Assembly: GCA_029212505.1 (NCBI GenBank)
Contig: JARGOS010000006.1
Coordinates: 24,152-88,151, forward strand
DNA: 64,000 nt
DNA from: Legionellaceae bacterium
GTDB lineage: Bacteria > Pseudomonadota > Gammaproteobacteria > Legionellales > Legionellaceae
Direction of reading: 5' to 3'
The notes beneath the pieces are model-generated. The model was not told the DNA's origin. It searched no databases and worked only from the letters and a program-made list of their open reading frames with translations. A program made the translations under genes and the position numbers. Shown in pieces: positions 44,201 to 53,791 of this stretch. Each line of letters opens with the position of its first letter. Position 1 is the stretch's first letter.

Positions 44201-45347
44201 AGGCCAGGGTGTTTTTATAACGTACGGGCTTAAGTTCTTTTTGTGTAGCGATGCGGTGCGTATCCGCATCGGGCCCGTGCGGTGTCATGCAGTTATGAAT
44301 GCTTGCGCCACCCACTAAGAACCCCTGTTGTTTGGCGTCGTATTCGCCTCGAATCAGCCCCATAAACTCGCTCATGATATTACGATGAAAATACGGGGGT
44401 CTAAACGTATGCTCGGCCACCATCCAACGAGGTGGGAAAATAACAAAATCCAGATGGGCGACACCGGGAGTGTGACTCGGGGATGTCAGTACGGTAAATA
44501 TTGATGGATCGGGATGATCAAAGCTCACCGTACCTAGAGTATTAAACAAGCTTAAATCATAGCTATACGGTGCATAATTACCATGCCAAGCGACAACATC
44601 GAGTGGCGAGGTATTATTGTGAGATACCCATAATGTATTTTGATATTTACAGATAAGTTCATGATGGGTTATTTTGGCTTTTTCAGGCTTATCAAAATAT
44701 GCCGATGGGTACATAAAATGTCGAGGATGGGCCAGGCCGTTGGCACCTATGGGCCCAAGCTCGGGCAGTCTGAGCGGCGCACCTCCGTTTTCACATAGAT
44801 AACCGGCGGCATGCTGATCTAATAGATCTAAAGCAAAGCTTATACCACGCGGAATCACCGCAATTTGACCGGGTTTGATGTTTAAAACACCCATTTCAGT
44901 ACGTAATATAATCTCGCCATGATAAGGCACGAATAATAATTCACCGTCACGGTTATTAAAAAATCGGTGTTTTTGACTCATCGATTGCGAGCACTGATAA
45001 ATAAATGTATTTAATTTTTTATTACCTGCAAGATGAAACAGGCCATCAATAAAATCATTATGAGCTGTGGGGTGGGGCGACCAGCGCATTGGGTTGGGCG
45101 GTTGAGTTGACGAAAAGGGGTGAATGGGTTGATTTGAAGCAAGCCCATAATCATGATGATCGACCGAAGGTTTTAGGCGGTACAGCCAGCTATGTAAATT
45201 CTCGTGCCTCGCTTGGGTGAATGCGCTGCCGTTCAGTTGCTCAGCAAACAAGCCTTGTGGGCACTGTTGAGGTGAATTTTGATTGCGGGGCAAGGCGCCG
45301 GGTGAGGCTTCTGTTGAATGGTGATTTCCAAATCCGCTAAGCATCAT
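44106..45347 (-). CDS. hmgA: Homogentisate 1,2-dioxygenase
   Basis: About 413 residues from ATG 45347 (GGAG close upstream; a TTG/ATG 4-5 codons earlier is also in frame). It opens the homogentisate ring to maleylacetoacetate in Tyr/Phe breakdown and limits pyomelanin formation. Fe(II) ligands lie in [15 protein letters not shown] and [43 protein letters not shown] and [20 protein letters not shown] match the family. With phhA 6.4 kb away, part of the Phe/Tyr route is in this window. Confidence 0.96.
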   Translation of the reverse strand: MMLSGFGNHHSTEASPGALPRNQNSPQQCPQGLFAEQLNGSAFTQARHENLHSWLYRLKPSVDHHDYGLASNQPIHPFSSTQPPNPMRWSPHPTAHNDFIDGLFHLAGNKKLNTFIYQCSQSMSQKHRFFNNRDGELLFVPYHGEIILRTEMGVLNIKPGQIAVIPRGISFALDLLDQHAAGYLCENGGAPLRLPELGPIGANGLAHPRHFMYPSAYFDKPEKAKITHHELICKYQNTLWVSHNNTSPLDVVAWHGNYAPYSYDLSLFNTLGTVSFDHPDPSIFTVLTSPSHTPGVAHLDFVIFPPRWMVAEHTFRPPYFHRNIMSEFMGLIRGEYDAKQQGFLVGGASIHNCMTPHGPDADTHRIATQKELKPVRYKNTLAFMFESHQPWLVTEQALQHPVRQLDYTACWKF

Positions 45348-45450
45348 GCTACGCTCCATCAAGTCTATCGACTCTTCTTATGTATATCTTATGTTTAAAG
45401 CATACTATAATTCAAAAAAATTATCTTAATTCTAACTAAGGGGTTTGTAC

Positions 45451-46179
45451 GTGGCAGGGCATAGTAAATGGGCAAATATTCGTCATCGAAAAGGTGCGCA
45501 AGACGCAAAACGTGGAAAGATTTTTACTAAGTTAATTCGTGAGATCACGGTTGCTGCACGTCAAGGTGGCCCGGATGAAGCGTCGAATTCACGTTTGCGC
45601 GATGCGGTCACCAAAGCGCTCAAATCAAACATGAAGCGCGATACGATTGATAATTCAATCAAACGTGGTGTGGGCGATCTTGATGGCGCTGAGATGATTG
45701 AGATGCGCTATGAAGGCTACGGTCCTGCAGGTGTTGCGATTTTGGTGGATTGTTTATCCGATAATAAAAACCGCACGGTGTCTGAAGTACGTCATGCCTT
45801 TACTAAATATGGTGGTAATTTAGGAACCGATGGCTCCGTTGCTTATTTGTTTAATAAACAAGGCGAAATTTTGTTAGCACCCACGGCTGAGCATGAACGC
45901 GCGATGGATGTGGCGATTGAAGCAGGTGCAGACGATGTGCTATTGGAAGGGGATCAGCTTGAAGTGGTAACCCCGGCAGATAGCTACCATGCTGTATTGG
46001 CGGCGTTCGAAGCTGCTGGATTTGAAGTTGAAGAATCACAACTGACCATGCGTGCACAAACTTCGGTTGAATTGCCCGAAGATAAATTAGAGACATTAGA
46101 AAAATTGATTGACGCTTTAGAAGATCTTGATGATGTTCAAGACGTGCATAGTAACGCCGATTTTCCGGTTGATGCCTAG
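45451..46179 (+). CDS. yebC: YebC/PmpR family DNA-binding or translation-associated protein
   Basis: About 242 residues from a GTG at 45451, giving the standard AGHSKWANIRHRKGAQDAKRG start. An in-frame TTG two codons earlier is less likely. GKIFTKLIREITVAARQGG, DNKNRTVSEVRHAFTKYGGNLG and AYLFNKQGEI are family motifs. YebC proteins were described as transcription regulators and more recently in relief of ribosome stalling. ruvC, its usual neighbour, is absent; a hipBA module follows instead. TATAAT at 45406-45411 is a plausible -10. Confidence 0.95.
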   Translation: MAGHSKWANIRHRKGAQDAKRGKIFTKLIREITVAARQGGPDEASNSRLRDAVTKALKSNMKRDTIDNSIKRGVGDLDGAEMIEMRYEGYGPAGVAILVDCLSDNKNRTVSEVRHAFTKYGGNLGTDGSVAYLFNKQGEILLAPTAEHERAMDVAIEAGADDVLLEGDQLEVVTPADSYHAVLAAFEAAGFEVEESQLTMRAQTSVELPEDKLETLEKLIDALEDLDDVQDVHSNADFPVDA

Positions 46180-46190
46180 GAATAGAAATT

Positions 46191-46259
46191 ATTCTCACTA
46201 TAATAAGAATAATTTGAAAAAAAGCTCGAAAGGGCTATAATTCTTATTATAGTGAGAAT
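46191..46259. promoter_or_regulatory. Paired 20-bp inverted operators around the second hipBA promoter
   Basis: Two 20-nt arms (46191-46210 and 46240-46259) are exact reverse complements, and each is itself an imperfect palindrome (TTCT..AGAA). Between them lies TTGAAA (46214-46219), 16-nt spacer, TATAAT (46236-46241), a near-consensus promoter. The right arm covers the -10. This is a textbook arrangement for HipB-type autorepression, and the long hairpin could also end yebC transcription. Confidence 0.85.
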
Positions 46260-46274
46260 TTTTAGGATTTACGG

Positions 46275-46496
46275 ATGGATACACGTATTATTCAAAGCAA
46301 GAAGGAATTAGCAGAAGTACTTAAAATACGACGGCATCAATTAAAAATAACCCAAAAATCATTGGCTGATTTTTGTAATCTTTCTCATAATGGTATTAGT
46401 CGTATTGAACTTGCTCAATCCGATGTTCAGCTATCAACCCTGTTAAAAATGTCTAAAGTACTCGGTTTTAAACTTGTACTTGAGATGGAATCATGA
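46275..46496 (+). CDS. hipB: HipB-like Xre antitoxin (second copy)
   Basis: 73 residues with a Cro/CI fold: LAEVLKIRRHQLKITQKSLA, DFCNLSHNGISRIELAQ (recognition helix), QLSTLLKMSKVLGFKLVLE. It overlaps hipA by 4 nt (ATGA). It should repress through the paired operator just upstream. It is only distantly similar to the antitoxin at 6601. Confidence 0.9.
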   Translation: MDTRIIQSKKELAEVLKIRRHQLKITQKSLADFCNLSHNGISRIELAQSDVQLSTLLKMSKVLGFKLVLEMES

Positions 46497-47752
46497 AATC
46501 TCTTTATGTTTTTTATGAGAATCAGCGCGTAGGTATTTTTTCACGTGATGATAACTTAGTTTCTTGTTTTTCTTATGATGAGCAATGGCAAATCGGTAAG
46601 CATAGTTTTCCCTTAAGTTTGGTCATGCCATTATCTACCCAAACGTTCAATAATAAAATTACGCTGTCTTTTTTTGAAAATCTTCTTCCCGAAGGAGATG
46701 TGCGTGATGCATTGGAACGTAGTCATCATATCCAAGGATCTTTTGAATTTGTAGAGCACTTTGGCCAAGATTGTGCTGGCGCTGTTACGATTACAGCAGA
46801 TGAAGCTTTTTCGTATAATCCTCATGAAACGACGTTAAAAAAAATAGATATCGAACATATTTATGAGGCAATAAGTAAAAAAAGATCGGTTGTTGAAGTG
46901 GTGTCTCAAATGGAACCGGGATATCTTTCACTGGCCGGTGCACAAGATAAATTTGCAGCTATTTTACAAAACGGCCATATATTTTTACCGTCACATGGAG
47001 CGCCGACGACGCATATTATCAAAACACCCATTCTTCGCCACGGTATTAAAGAATCTGTATATAATGAGTTCTATTGTATGGAATTAGCTCGTGCTGTTGG
47101 TTTGAATGTCGCTTCTTGTGAAGTTTTAGAGGGTGTATATCCTTTGTTTGTAACAGAGCGATACGATCGCACCAAAGATAAAGAAGGCATTATACACAGA
47201 CTACACCAACAGGATTTTTGCCAAGCGCAGGGGATTGTTAGCGAGGAAAAATATGAATTTAAAGGTGGGCCAAGTATCAAGGCAAATTATGAATTACTAC
47301 TTCATCATGTTACCCCAACTCAACGTATGCATGCGTTGCAACAACTTCTGTCTTGGGTGAGTTTTAATTTGCTGATTGGTAATAACGACAGTCACTCTAA
47401 GAATCTCTCATTGTTATGGGTTAAACATAAAAACGAGCTTGCACCATTTTATGATCTTTTATGTACGTCGATCTATAAGAGCTTACATCAAGATTTTTCT
47501 TTTAAAATTGGTGATCGTTATACTTTTTCAAAAATAGGACTGAATCAGTTTACGCTTCTTGAGGAAGCATTAGGGATCAAAAAAGGCTCGTTTACCCAGC
47601 GAATGAAAGATATGAGTCAGCTTATCTTAAAGCATAAAGAGCGCGTTCTTGAGCAAGTCATGGATAAACACCCGAAAGCTAAAATTCCTAAGCGCATCAG
47701 TCAATTGATCGATAAACGTATCAAGGGACTTCATCAACAAGGCATGTCATAA
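46493..47752 (+). CDS. hipA: HipA-like serine/threonine kinase toxin (second copy)
   Basis: 419 residues. HipA motifs are complete: SLAGAQDKFAAIL, THIIKTPILR, YNEFYCMELARAVGLNVA, LFVTERYDR, LHQQDFCQAQGI, and the catalytic FNLLIGNNDSHSKNLSLLW followed by LAPFYDLLCT. The N-terminal coupling domain (YVFYENQRVGIFSRDDN; ENLLPEGDVRD) is present. It would phosphorylate a translation component such as an aminoacyl-tRNA synthetase. It is complete, unlike many degraded copies, and ends 4 nt from the convergent protease gene. Confidence 0.92.
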   Translation: MKSLYVFYENQRVGIFSRDDNLVSCFSYDEQWQIGKHSFPLSLVMPLSTQTFNNKITLSFFENLLPEGDVRDALERSHHIQGSFEFVEHFGQDCAGAVTITADEAFSYNPHETTLKKIDIEHIYEAISKKRSVVEVVSQMEPGYLSLAGAQDKFAAILQNGHIFLPSHGAPTTHIIKTPILRHGIKESVYNEFYCMELARAVGLNVASCEVLEGVYPLFVTERYDRTKDKEGIIHRLHQQDFCQAQGIVSEEKYEFKGGPSIKANYELLLHHVTPTQRMHALQQLLSWVSFNLLIGNNDSHSKNLSLLWVKHKNELAPFYDLLCTSIYKSLHQDFSFKIGDRYTFSKIGLNQFTLLEEALGIKKGSFTQRMKDMSQLILKHKERVLEQVMDKHPKAKIPKRISQLIDKRIKGLHQQGMS

Positions 47753-47756
47753 CCTA

Positions 47757-48419
47757 CTACCTCAAATTAAACAAAACGGCGATGATGCTCATGCCTCCAT
47801 AAATCAAGGGGCTGAGTATCCAGCTTAAAATATGGGTTAATAACAACGCAAGAAGAATAAAAAATCCGTACGGTTCTAATTTGTTGTATTGATAGGCATG
47901 TCTGGGTGAAAGACAAGCGGTTAAAACACGACTACCATCGAGTGGCGGAATAGGCAGCAAGTTTAAAAAAGCAAGTACAAGATTAATCAAGATGCCAGCT
48001 TGGCCGGTCAGCACGAAGTATAAACCAAGTATCGATGTCGCTGGATTGAGTACAAGTCCTATTTTAAATAATACAGCCCACATGAGCGCCATGACAAAAT
48101 TAGACATCGGACCGGCTGCGGCAACCAAGGCCATGTCACGTCGTGGTTTATTTAGATTATTCCAGCTAATGGGCACAGGTTTCGCCCATCCAAACACAAA
48201 TTGAAAATTACTCATCACGGCTACGGCAAGCGGCACCAGTACGGTACCCACCAGATCAACGTGCCTCAAAGGATTCATGCTAAGGCGACCAAGCATTTTA
48301 GCAGTACTGTCGCCACAACGATGGGCAGCCCAGGCGTGCGCGGCTTCATGCAGTGTAATGGCAAGCAGTACAGGAACAATCCAAACAGCGAGGGTCTGAA
48401 TAAAGCTTAAAGTTGGCAT
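47757..48419 (-). CDS. Site-2 protease family (M50) membrane metalloprotease
   Basis: 220 residues, about six membrane helices. Zinc motif LLAITLHEAAHAWAAHRCGD (HExxH) and the third-ligand region NLLPIPPLDGSRVL are present, with the family's MNPLRHVDLVGT and GWAKPVP. It belongs to the short rhomboid-sized S2P group of unknown substrate. No PDZ domain is present. Confidence 0.9.
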   Translation of the reverse strand: MPTLSFIQTLAVWIVPVLLAITLHEAAHAWAAHRCGDSTAKMLGRLSMNPLRHVDLVGTVLVPLAVAVMSNFQFVFGWAKPVPISWNNLNKPRRDMALVAAAGPMSNFVMALMWAVLFKIGLVLNPATSILGLYFVLTGQAGILINLVLAFLNLLPIPPLDGSRVLTACLSPRHAYQYNKLEPYGFFILLALLLTHILSWILSPLIYGGMSIIAVLFNLR

Positions 48420-48490
48420 AATAAAAGCGTATGATGAGCGAATGTAAATTTATAGTATCTAAACAATCAATCAATTAATAGGATTAATTC

Positions 48491-48835
48491 ATGAATACCG
48501 TTCCTCCCTGTCCAAAATGCCAGTCAGATTATGCTTATAAAGATAGTACGCTTTTTGTTTGTCCTGAATGTGAGCATGAGTGGATGGTTGATACGGTAGA
48601 AAAAAGCAGTACACCTCATGAATCTGTGATTAAAGATGCCAATGGACAGGTGCTTCATGATGGAGATACCGTGACGGTGATTAAAGATTTAAAGATCAAA
48701 GGCTCTTCATCGGTTGTTAAGGTCGGTACCAAAGTCAAAAATATTCGTCTGGTTGAGGGTGATCATGATATTGATTGTAAAGTGGATGGCGTGGGCGCTA
48801 TGAAACTAAAATCTCAGTTTGTGAAAAAAGTTTAA
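48491..48835 (+). CDS. yjdM: Zinc-ribbon protein YjdM (PhnA-like)
   Basis: 114 residues. The N-terminal zinc ribbon has [21 protein letters not shown]. The C-terminal domain has [20 protein letters not shown] and [20 protein letters not shown], as in E. coli YjdM. Despite the old name PhnA it is not known to act in phosphonate use, and no phn genes are near. Confidence 0.93.
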   Translation: MNTVPPCPKCQSDYAYKDSTLFVCPECEHEWMVDTVEKSSTPHESVIKDANGQVLHDGDTVTVIKDLKIKGSSSVVKVGTKVKNIRLVEGDHDIDCKVDGVGAMKLKSQFVKKV

Positions 48836-48871
48836 TTTTAAGTTTAAGTTGAGTTTTAAGAAGGAAGCATC

Positions 48872-50065
48872 ATGATGCATGAAATTATTTGCCCGCATTG
48901 CACGAAAGCATTCAAGATTGACGAAACCGGATACGCAGATATTCTCAAGCAGGTTCGCGATAAAGATTTTGAACAGCAATTACACGCTCGTCTCGAATTG
49001 GCTGAGCAAGATAAAGTGAATGCTGTTGAGCTTGCGAGAACGAAGGTCGCTCGTGATTTGGAAAAGGCCGCAGCATCCAAAGATGCTGAGATTAAAGCGT
49101 TAAAAACTGAGCTTACCGCTGGTGAAGTCAAGCAAAAATTAGCGGTGACCGAAGCCCTTCATGCCCTAGAAAAAGAGCGTGATAAGCTAAAAAACGATCT
49201 TATGCAAGAACAGCTTCAAAAGAAACTCAATGAGCAAGCGCTCAAAGATAAATACGAAACGCAAATCAAAGATCGAGAGGGCGAGATTGAGCGCCTCCGT
49301 GATATGAAGGCTCGTCTTTCAACAAAAATGGTGGGAGAAACCCTTGAGCAACATTGCGAAACTGAGTTCAACCGTCTTCGAGCAACAGCCTTTCCAATAG
49401 CCTATTTTGAAAAAGACAACGATGCACGCTCGGGTAGCAAAGGCGATTATATTTTTCGTGATTTAAATCATGCAGGCACCGAAATTGTTTCAATCATGTT
49501 TGAGATGAAAAACGAAAGTGATGAAACAGCAACTAAAAAGAAGAACGAAGATTTTTTTAAAGAACTCGATAAAGATCGTCATGAAAAGGGGTGTGAATAC
49601 GCGATCTTGGTTTCATTGCTTGAGCCTGATAGTGAGCTTTATAACACCGGTATCGTCGATGTATCGCACCGTTACCCTAAAATGTACGTCGTCCGGCCAC
49701 AATTTTTTATCCCTATCATTACACTCTTGAGGAATGCGGCGCAGAACTCACTCAAATACAAAACAGAGCTCGCACTTGTAAAAGAACAGAGCATTGATAT
49801 CACCCATTTTGAGCGCGAACTTGATGAATTTAAACACGGCTTCGCTCGTAATTATGATTTAGCATCTAAAAAATTTAAAACAGCAATCGATGAGATCGAC
49901 AAAACCATTCACCATCTTCAGAAAACCAAAGATGCACTGCTCGGATCTGAAAATAATTTACGGCTTGCTAATAACAAAGCCCATGATCTAACCGTGAAGA
50001 AGCTCACCAAAAATAACCCTACCATGGCTGCAAAATTTGCGGAGCTCATGCACGATGATGCATAG
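48872..50065 (+). CDS. DUF2130 protein, coiled coil plus nuclease-like domain
   Basis: 397 residues. It starts with a Cys pair ([12 protein letters not shown]), then a coiled coil at about 25-150 ([20 protein letters not shown]), then the DUF2130 domain: [25 protein letters not shown] (D...E-x-K, as in PD-(D/E)XK nucleases), [19 protein letters not shown], and a helical tail. I infer a DNA- or RNA-cleaving fold. GGAAG precedes the start. Confidence 0.82.
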   Translation: MMHEIICPHCTKAFKIDETGYADILKQVRDKDFEQQLHARLELAEQDKVNAVELARTKVARDLEKAAASKDAEIKALKTELTAGEVKQKLAVTEALHALEKERDKLKNDLMQEQLQKKLNEQALKDKYETQIKDREGEIERLRDMKARLSTKMVGETLEQHCETEFNRLRATAFPIAYFEKDNDARSGSKGDYIFRDLNHAGTEIVSIMFEMKNESDETATKKKNEDFFKELDKDRHEKGCEYAILVSLLEPDSELYNTGIVDVSHRYPKMYVVRPQFFIPIITLLRNAAQNSLKYKTELALVKEQSIDITHFERELDEFKHGFARNYDLASKKFKTAIDEIDKTIHHLQKTKDALLGSENNLRLANNKAHDLTVKKLTKNNPTMAAKFAELMHDDA

Positions 50066-50087
50066 CTCTTGCATCTGTTTTGTTTGA

Positions 50088-50804
50088 TTACACAAGGCAG
50101 GTCTTGGCAATGCACCATAAATCAACCCGCGTCACGCCTTCTGCCTTAAGTGCGGCGGCAAGCTCGTTGGCGGTGCTTCCTGTGGTGATTAAGTCATCGA
50201 CCAAGGTCACATGTTGATAAGGCACGGGTTTGATACGAAAGGCTTGTTGAAGGTTACGGCGGCGTTCAGGTGCATCCAGCTTAGCTTGTGAAGGCGTATC
50301 GATGATTTTTTGGATGTGTGATGTGAGGCAAGGCCGCTGAATTGTTTTTGCTAAATGCTGGGCTAAAAGAACGGCATGATTAAATCCACGCTGTTTTAAG
50401 CGTTTTTTATGTGAAGGCACGGGTATTAAGCATTCGGTTTGCGTTATTTGATTGCTATTATTACTCATAATAGAGGTTAAAAATTGGGTTAAATGCAGGC
50501 TTTCACGGTATTTAAAATCATGTAAAAGCGTGCGTAGAGGCTCTTCAAATCGGTAGGTGGCAAACACCTGATCAAGCGCTGGCTTTTTTTTGCTGCACGG
50601 GCTGCATAGGCGTTGTTTTGTGTTAGCTAACGGCGTTGCGCAATGGGTGCAGGCCGGGCCAAGGCGTGGCAGCATGGCTTCGCAAAAAGAACATACAGCA
50701 TATGGTCCGTCATGCAAGCAGCGGCACAAAGCGCACGGTGTTTTTAGACGCAAAAAACGTAAAAGATGTGGTATACTGATTATTTTATTGCTTAGCGCAC
50801 TCAT
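50088..50804 (-). CDS. comF: ComF family phosphoribosyltransferase-like protein
   Basis: About 238 residues from ATG 50804; a longer frame to 50960 enters the divergent bioC. The N-terminal zinc-finger region has CALCRC, CSFCEAM, CTHCATP and CSPCSKK. The C-terminal PRT fold carries VTLVDDLITTGSTANELA. ComF is needed for DNA uptake in naturally competent bacteria, where it helps move single-stranded DNA into the cytosol. It diverges from bioC with 63 nt between starts. Confidence 0.9.
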   Translation of the reverse strand: MSALSNKIISIPHLLRFLRLKTPCALCRCLHDGPYAVCSFCEAMLPRLGPACTHCATPLANTKQRLCSPCSKKKPALDQVFATYRFEEPLRTLLHDFKYRESLHLTQFLTSIMSNNSNQITQTECLIPVPSHKKRLKQRGFNHAVLLAQHLAKTIQRPCLTSHIQKIIDTPSQAKLDAPERRRNLQQAFRIKPVPYQHVTLVDDLITTGSTANELAAALKAEGVTRVDLWCIAKTCLV

Positions 50805-50867
50805 ACGTTCATACGTTCCATGATGTGTTTGGTGTTGGATCTTGGGTTTTGCTTCCTGATGGGTATC

Positions 50868-51725
50868 ATGAGTTTTTCTAAAGAAATTTGCAATGCTTTT
50901 CATCAACGCGCTGCTGGCTACGAAGCGGCGGCTGTTGCACAGCGCACTATAGGCGAACAATTATTTGAACGTTTGTCTTATCTCAAAATTCAACCGCGCT
51001 TTGTGTTGGATTTAGGCTGTGGCACGGGTTTATTCACCAAGCAATTAAAAAAACGTTATCCAAATGCCATGGTTGTGGGTGTTGATTTTGCCGAGGCGAT
51101 GGTACGCGAAGCCAAAGCGCATCAAAGCTGGCGTTCGCATCCTGAATGGCTTCGTGCAGACATGCATGCGTTGCCGTTCGCAAACGGTGTGTTTGATTTA
51201 GTTTTTTCTAATCAAACATTTCATTGGTCACCTGATTATCCGGCATTAATACGTGAAATTAATCGTGTTATGAACCCCGGGGGCTGCTTAATGTTTTCGA
51301 CCGTTGGGCCTGATACGTTCAAAGAACTACGGTTCCAATCTGAAGATGAACAGCATGCGCATGCGAATATTTTTTTAGATATGCATGATGTAGGCGATAT
51401 TTTACTGGCCGAACAATTTTTAGATCCTGTTGTTGATATGGAGCCGCTTGTACTACGCTATAAAACATGGCCTGATTTATTACGCTCGTTGAAGACCCAA
51501 GGCGTTCGTAATATAAATTCTAAACGTAAGCCAGGCTTGACGGGCAAGCAGCATTGGGCTGAATTTGAAGCGATGGTTGAAACAACCCGTACACCGGAAG
51601 GTAAGTATCCTTTGACGTATGAAGTGCTGTACGGCCATGCTTGGAAAGGCAAGCCACGTCAAACCACGCAAGGTATTGAGACCTCAATTCCTGTCTCAAT
51701 GTTGCGGAATTCACGTGTACCCTGA
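50868..51725 (+). CDS. bioC: Malonyl-ACP O-methyltransferase BioC
   Basis: About 285 residues from ATG 50868 (50820 and 50859 are in-frame alternatives). It methylates malonyl-ACP to start pimelate synthesis for biotin. The SAM site is FVLDLGCGTGLFTKQL. FHQRAAGYEAAAVAQ, LFSNQTFHWSPD and the C-terminal PLTYEVLYGHAWKGK are BioC features. No other bio genes are visible here. Confidence 0.9.
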   Translation: MSFSKEICNAFHQRAAGYEAAAVAQRTIGEQLFERLSYLKIQPRFVLDLGCGTGLFTKQLKKRYPNAMVVGVDFAEAMVREAKAHQSWRSHPEWLRADMHALPFANGVFDLVFSNQTFHWSPDYPALIREINRVMNPGGCLMFSTVGPDTFKELRFQSEDEQHAHANIFLDMHDVGDILLAEQFLDPVVDMEPLVLRYKTWPDLLRSLKTQGVRNINSKRKPGLTGKQHWAEFEAMVETTRTPEGKYPLTYEVLYGHAWKGKPRQTTQGIETSIPVSMLRNSRVP

Positions 51726-51746
51726 TGATAATAATAAGGAGCATGT

Positions 51747-52565
51747 ATGGAATTTGTAAGTCGTTATGTTGCGCATATACCCGACGAACGTGGACATATT
51801 GCCTATTCACCTGAAGAAAATGATGTATGGAAGACGTTATTTTTACGTCAAACCACGTTGTTGCCAGGTCATGCGTGTGAAGCTTTTCTTAAGGGGCTTG
51901 CGTTATTACCGTTATCGTCTGAGCGTATTCCTCAACTGCCTGAGGTCAGTGCGCACCTCCGCGCTGCGACAGGGTGGGAGGTTGCACCGGTTGAGGCGCT
52001 CATATCGGCGCGTGCTTTTTTTGAGTTATTAGCCCATAAAAAATTTCCAGCTGCCACGTTTATACGAACCCGCGAAGAGCTGGATTACGTGACCGAACCC
52101 GATATTTTTCATGAATTATTTGGGCATTGCCCAATGCTCATGAATCCGGTTTATGCTGATTTTATCCAAGCTTACGCTGAGCGGGTGTTAACGTTTCCTG
52201 AAGCAGACTGGCCGCTGTTGCAACGTTTTTTTTGGTTTACGGTGGAGTTTGGTTTAATTCAGGCAACCCAAGGCGTAAAAGCTTACGGTGGTGGTATTTT
52301 ATCGTCCATTGGCGAAACGCCATACAGCGTCGACAGTCATGACGCCATGCGTGTGTTGTTTGATCCGATTGCTATTTTTCGCATGCCGTATCGTATCGAT
52401 GCCTTGCAGCCGGTATATTTTGTGATTGAAGATTACAAAACATTATATCACTTTGTTGAAGACGATTGGACGGGTTTAATTGCTCATGCGCGTGAATTAG
52501 GCGAATACGCGCCATATTTTGCTGTAGATGAAGGCAATCCAAACATCCATATTTTAGCGTGTTAA
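51747..52565 (+). CDS. phhA: Phenylalanine-4-hydroxylase
   Basis: 272 residues, catalytic domain only, without the eukaryotic ACT domain. It turns Phe into Tyr with tetrahydropterin and Fe(II). Iron ligands are in IFHELFGHCPMLMN (two His) and FWFTVEFGL (Glu). YVTEPDIFHE, LSSIGETPYS and QPVYFVIEDYKTLY are typical. It was probably cotranscribed with bioC (21 nt gap). It is followed by a short direct repeat GTTAATCGT. Confidence 0.96.
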   Translation: MEFVSRYVAHIPDERGHIAYSPEENDVWKTLFLRQTTLLPGHACEAFLKGLALLPLSSERIPQLPEVSAHLRAATGWEVAPVEALISARAFFELLAHKKFPAATFIRTREELDYVTEPDIFHELFGHCPMLMNPVYADFIQAYAERVLTFPEADWPLLQRFFWFTVEFGLIQATQGVKAYGGGILSSIGETPYSVDSHDAMRVLFDPIAIFRMPYRIDALQPVYFVIEDYKTLYHFVEDDWTGLIAHARELGEYAPYFAVDEGNPNIHILAC

Positions 52566-52597
52566 TCGTGTTAATCGTGTTGATGGAGAGATAAGTT

Positions 52598-53116
52598 ATG
52601 GCTAATGCATGCGATGCCGTGTTGCAGCGAGCGATCAAAGGGGCCGTGTACGGTTCCATGAATGGTGCTGTGGGTTCTTTTTTTGCACCGGTGAGTGCTG
52701 CTGCGGTAGGTGGGGCATCGAGCGCTATCGCGACGTGTGCTTTTACAGGTAGTTTTTTTGCGGTTGCAGCATCGCCCCTTGTTAAGATGACGTTTCAAGA
52801 GGCCTATGATGCGACTCATGATCCCGATGAATCAACGACGAGGATTGCCGCACTGTATGCTTTAACAGCGAGCGAAGTTGGATTAGGGGTTTATTTAGGG
52901 TGTGAGCTTGCCGCCGCTGCCATTGGTTCAAACGCACTTCCTATTTTCACCTGTTATCTTACCGGTGCAATTGCACTCCCTGTCATCTCGGTTTCTGTGT
53001 TGGCACTTGGTATTGATTTTGCGCGGATTGTTCGTCAAGTTGGAGTGCTACGTGAACAGTTACCGTTTTTGATGGTCGACACAGACAGTCATTATAGAGC
53101 TATTTTGAGTTTTTGA
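52598..53116 (+). CDS. Small Ala/Gly-rich membrane protein, paralogue A
   Basis: 172 residues with no known family. Hydrophobic Gly/Ala segments (GSMNGAVGSFFAPVSAAAVG; ALTASEVGLGVYLGCELAAA; AIALPVISVSVLALGI) suggest 4-5 membrane helices with GxxxG packing. It aligns along most of its length with the next gene (GxxxGAVGS, SAAAVGG, TCAFTGSFF, TASEVG). GGAGAG precedes the ATG. The role is unknown; the pair lies before a phosphatase of effector type. Confidence 0.6.
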   Translation: MANACDAVLQRAIKGAVYGSMNGAVGSFFAPVSAAAVGGASSAIATCAFTGSFFAVAASPLVKMTFQEAYDATHDPDESTTRIAALYALTASEVGLGVYLGCELAAAAIGSNALPIFTCYLTGAIALPVISVSVLALGIDFARIVRQVGVLREQLPFLMVDTDSHYRAILSF

Positions 53117-53316
53117 ATTTATGGCATCAAGCATGGTAATCAATCATGTTTTGTTGTGCTGATTTTTTGTGAAAACCTGTCTCGATAGTATTTTATTTAA
53201 TCTTAGTGCTTTACTTTTGGTTTGAAATATTGTATTGTGCCAGCTTTTAGTTGTGCAGATGTATTGATGGCTAATGATGCTTGTCGTTGACGTTATTTTT
53301 TATTGAGGTGTTGCGC

Positions 53317-53766
53317 ATGAGAGATGTCACGGGAGTACCCACAGGATTTTTTACAGGAGCACTCGTTGGCGGTATTGGATCTTATATTCTTCCTGCCACT
53401 GCAGCAGCCGCTGGTGGTACCTTAGGTGTTATGGGCGCGTGCGCGATTACAGGTGCAGCAACATTTTTTGGCGGTAGCTATCTCGTTGACGCAACATTAG
53501 AAAGTGCAACCGACGCATGGAAGAGCAGAGACTTTGGCTTGAGTGCAGCTTGGTTTGTGCTGTCTGCTGCTGAAATTGGCGGGCTTGCATTTTTAGCTGC
53601 TCATGCGGGGGCATTGTGCTTTAACCTTGCGATTGAGCCGCTGTTTTTTTGCGCGCTTTGTGGTACAGGCCCTATGCTTGTGCCCATTTTGATTGCCGCA
53701 GCGTTTGCAGGATTGGTTGCATTAGGTAGTTTGGTGTGTTCTTCGGACCATTCGCTCAGTCTATAA
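53317..53766 (+). CDS. Small Ala/Gly-rich membrane protein, paralogue B
   Basis: About 149 residues from ATG 53317 (GAGG 8 nt upstream). Shared pattern with paralogue A: GFFTGALVGGIGSYILPATA, AAAAGG, GACAITGA, SAAEIGGLAFLA, then a hydrophobic C-terminal part. A glycine-zipper-like membrane protein is likely. The function is unknown. Confidence 0.6.
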   Translation: MRDVTGVPTGFFTGALVGGIGSYILPATAAAAGGTLGVMGACAITGAATFFGGSYLVDATLESATDAWKSRDFGLSAAWFVLSAAEIGGLAFLAAHAGALCFNLAIEPLFFCALCGTGPMLVPILIAAAFAGLVALGSLVCSSDHSLSL

Positions 53767-53791
53767 TTTCACGTTTGGTCTAAATATTTGT

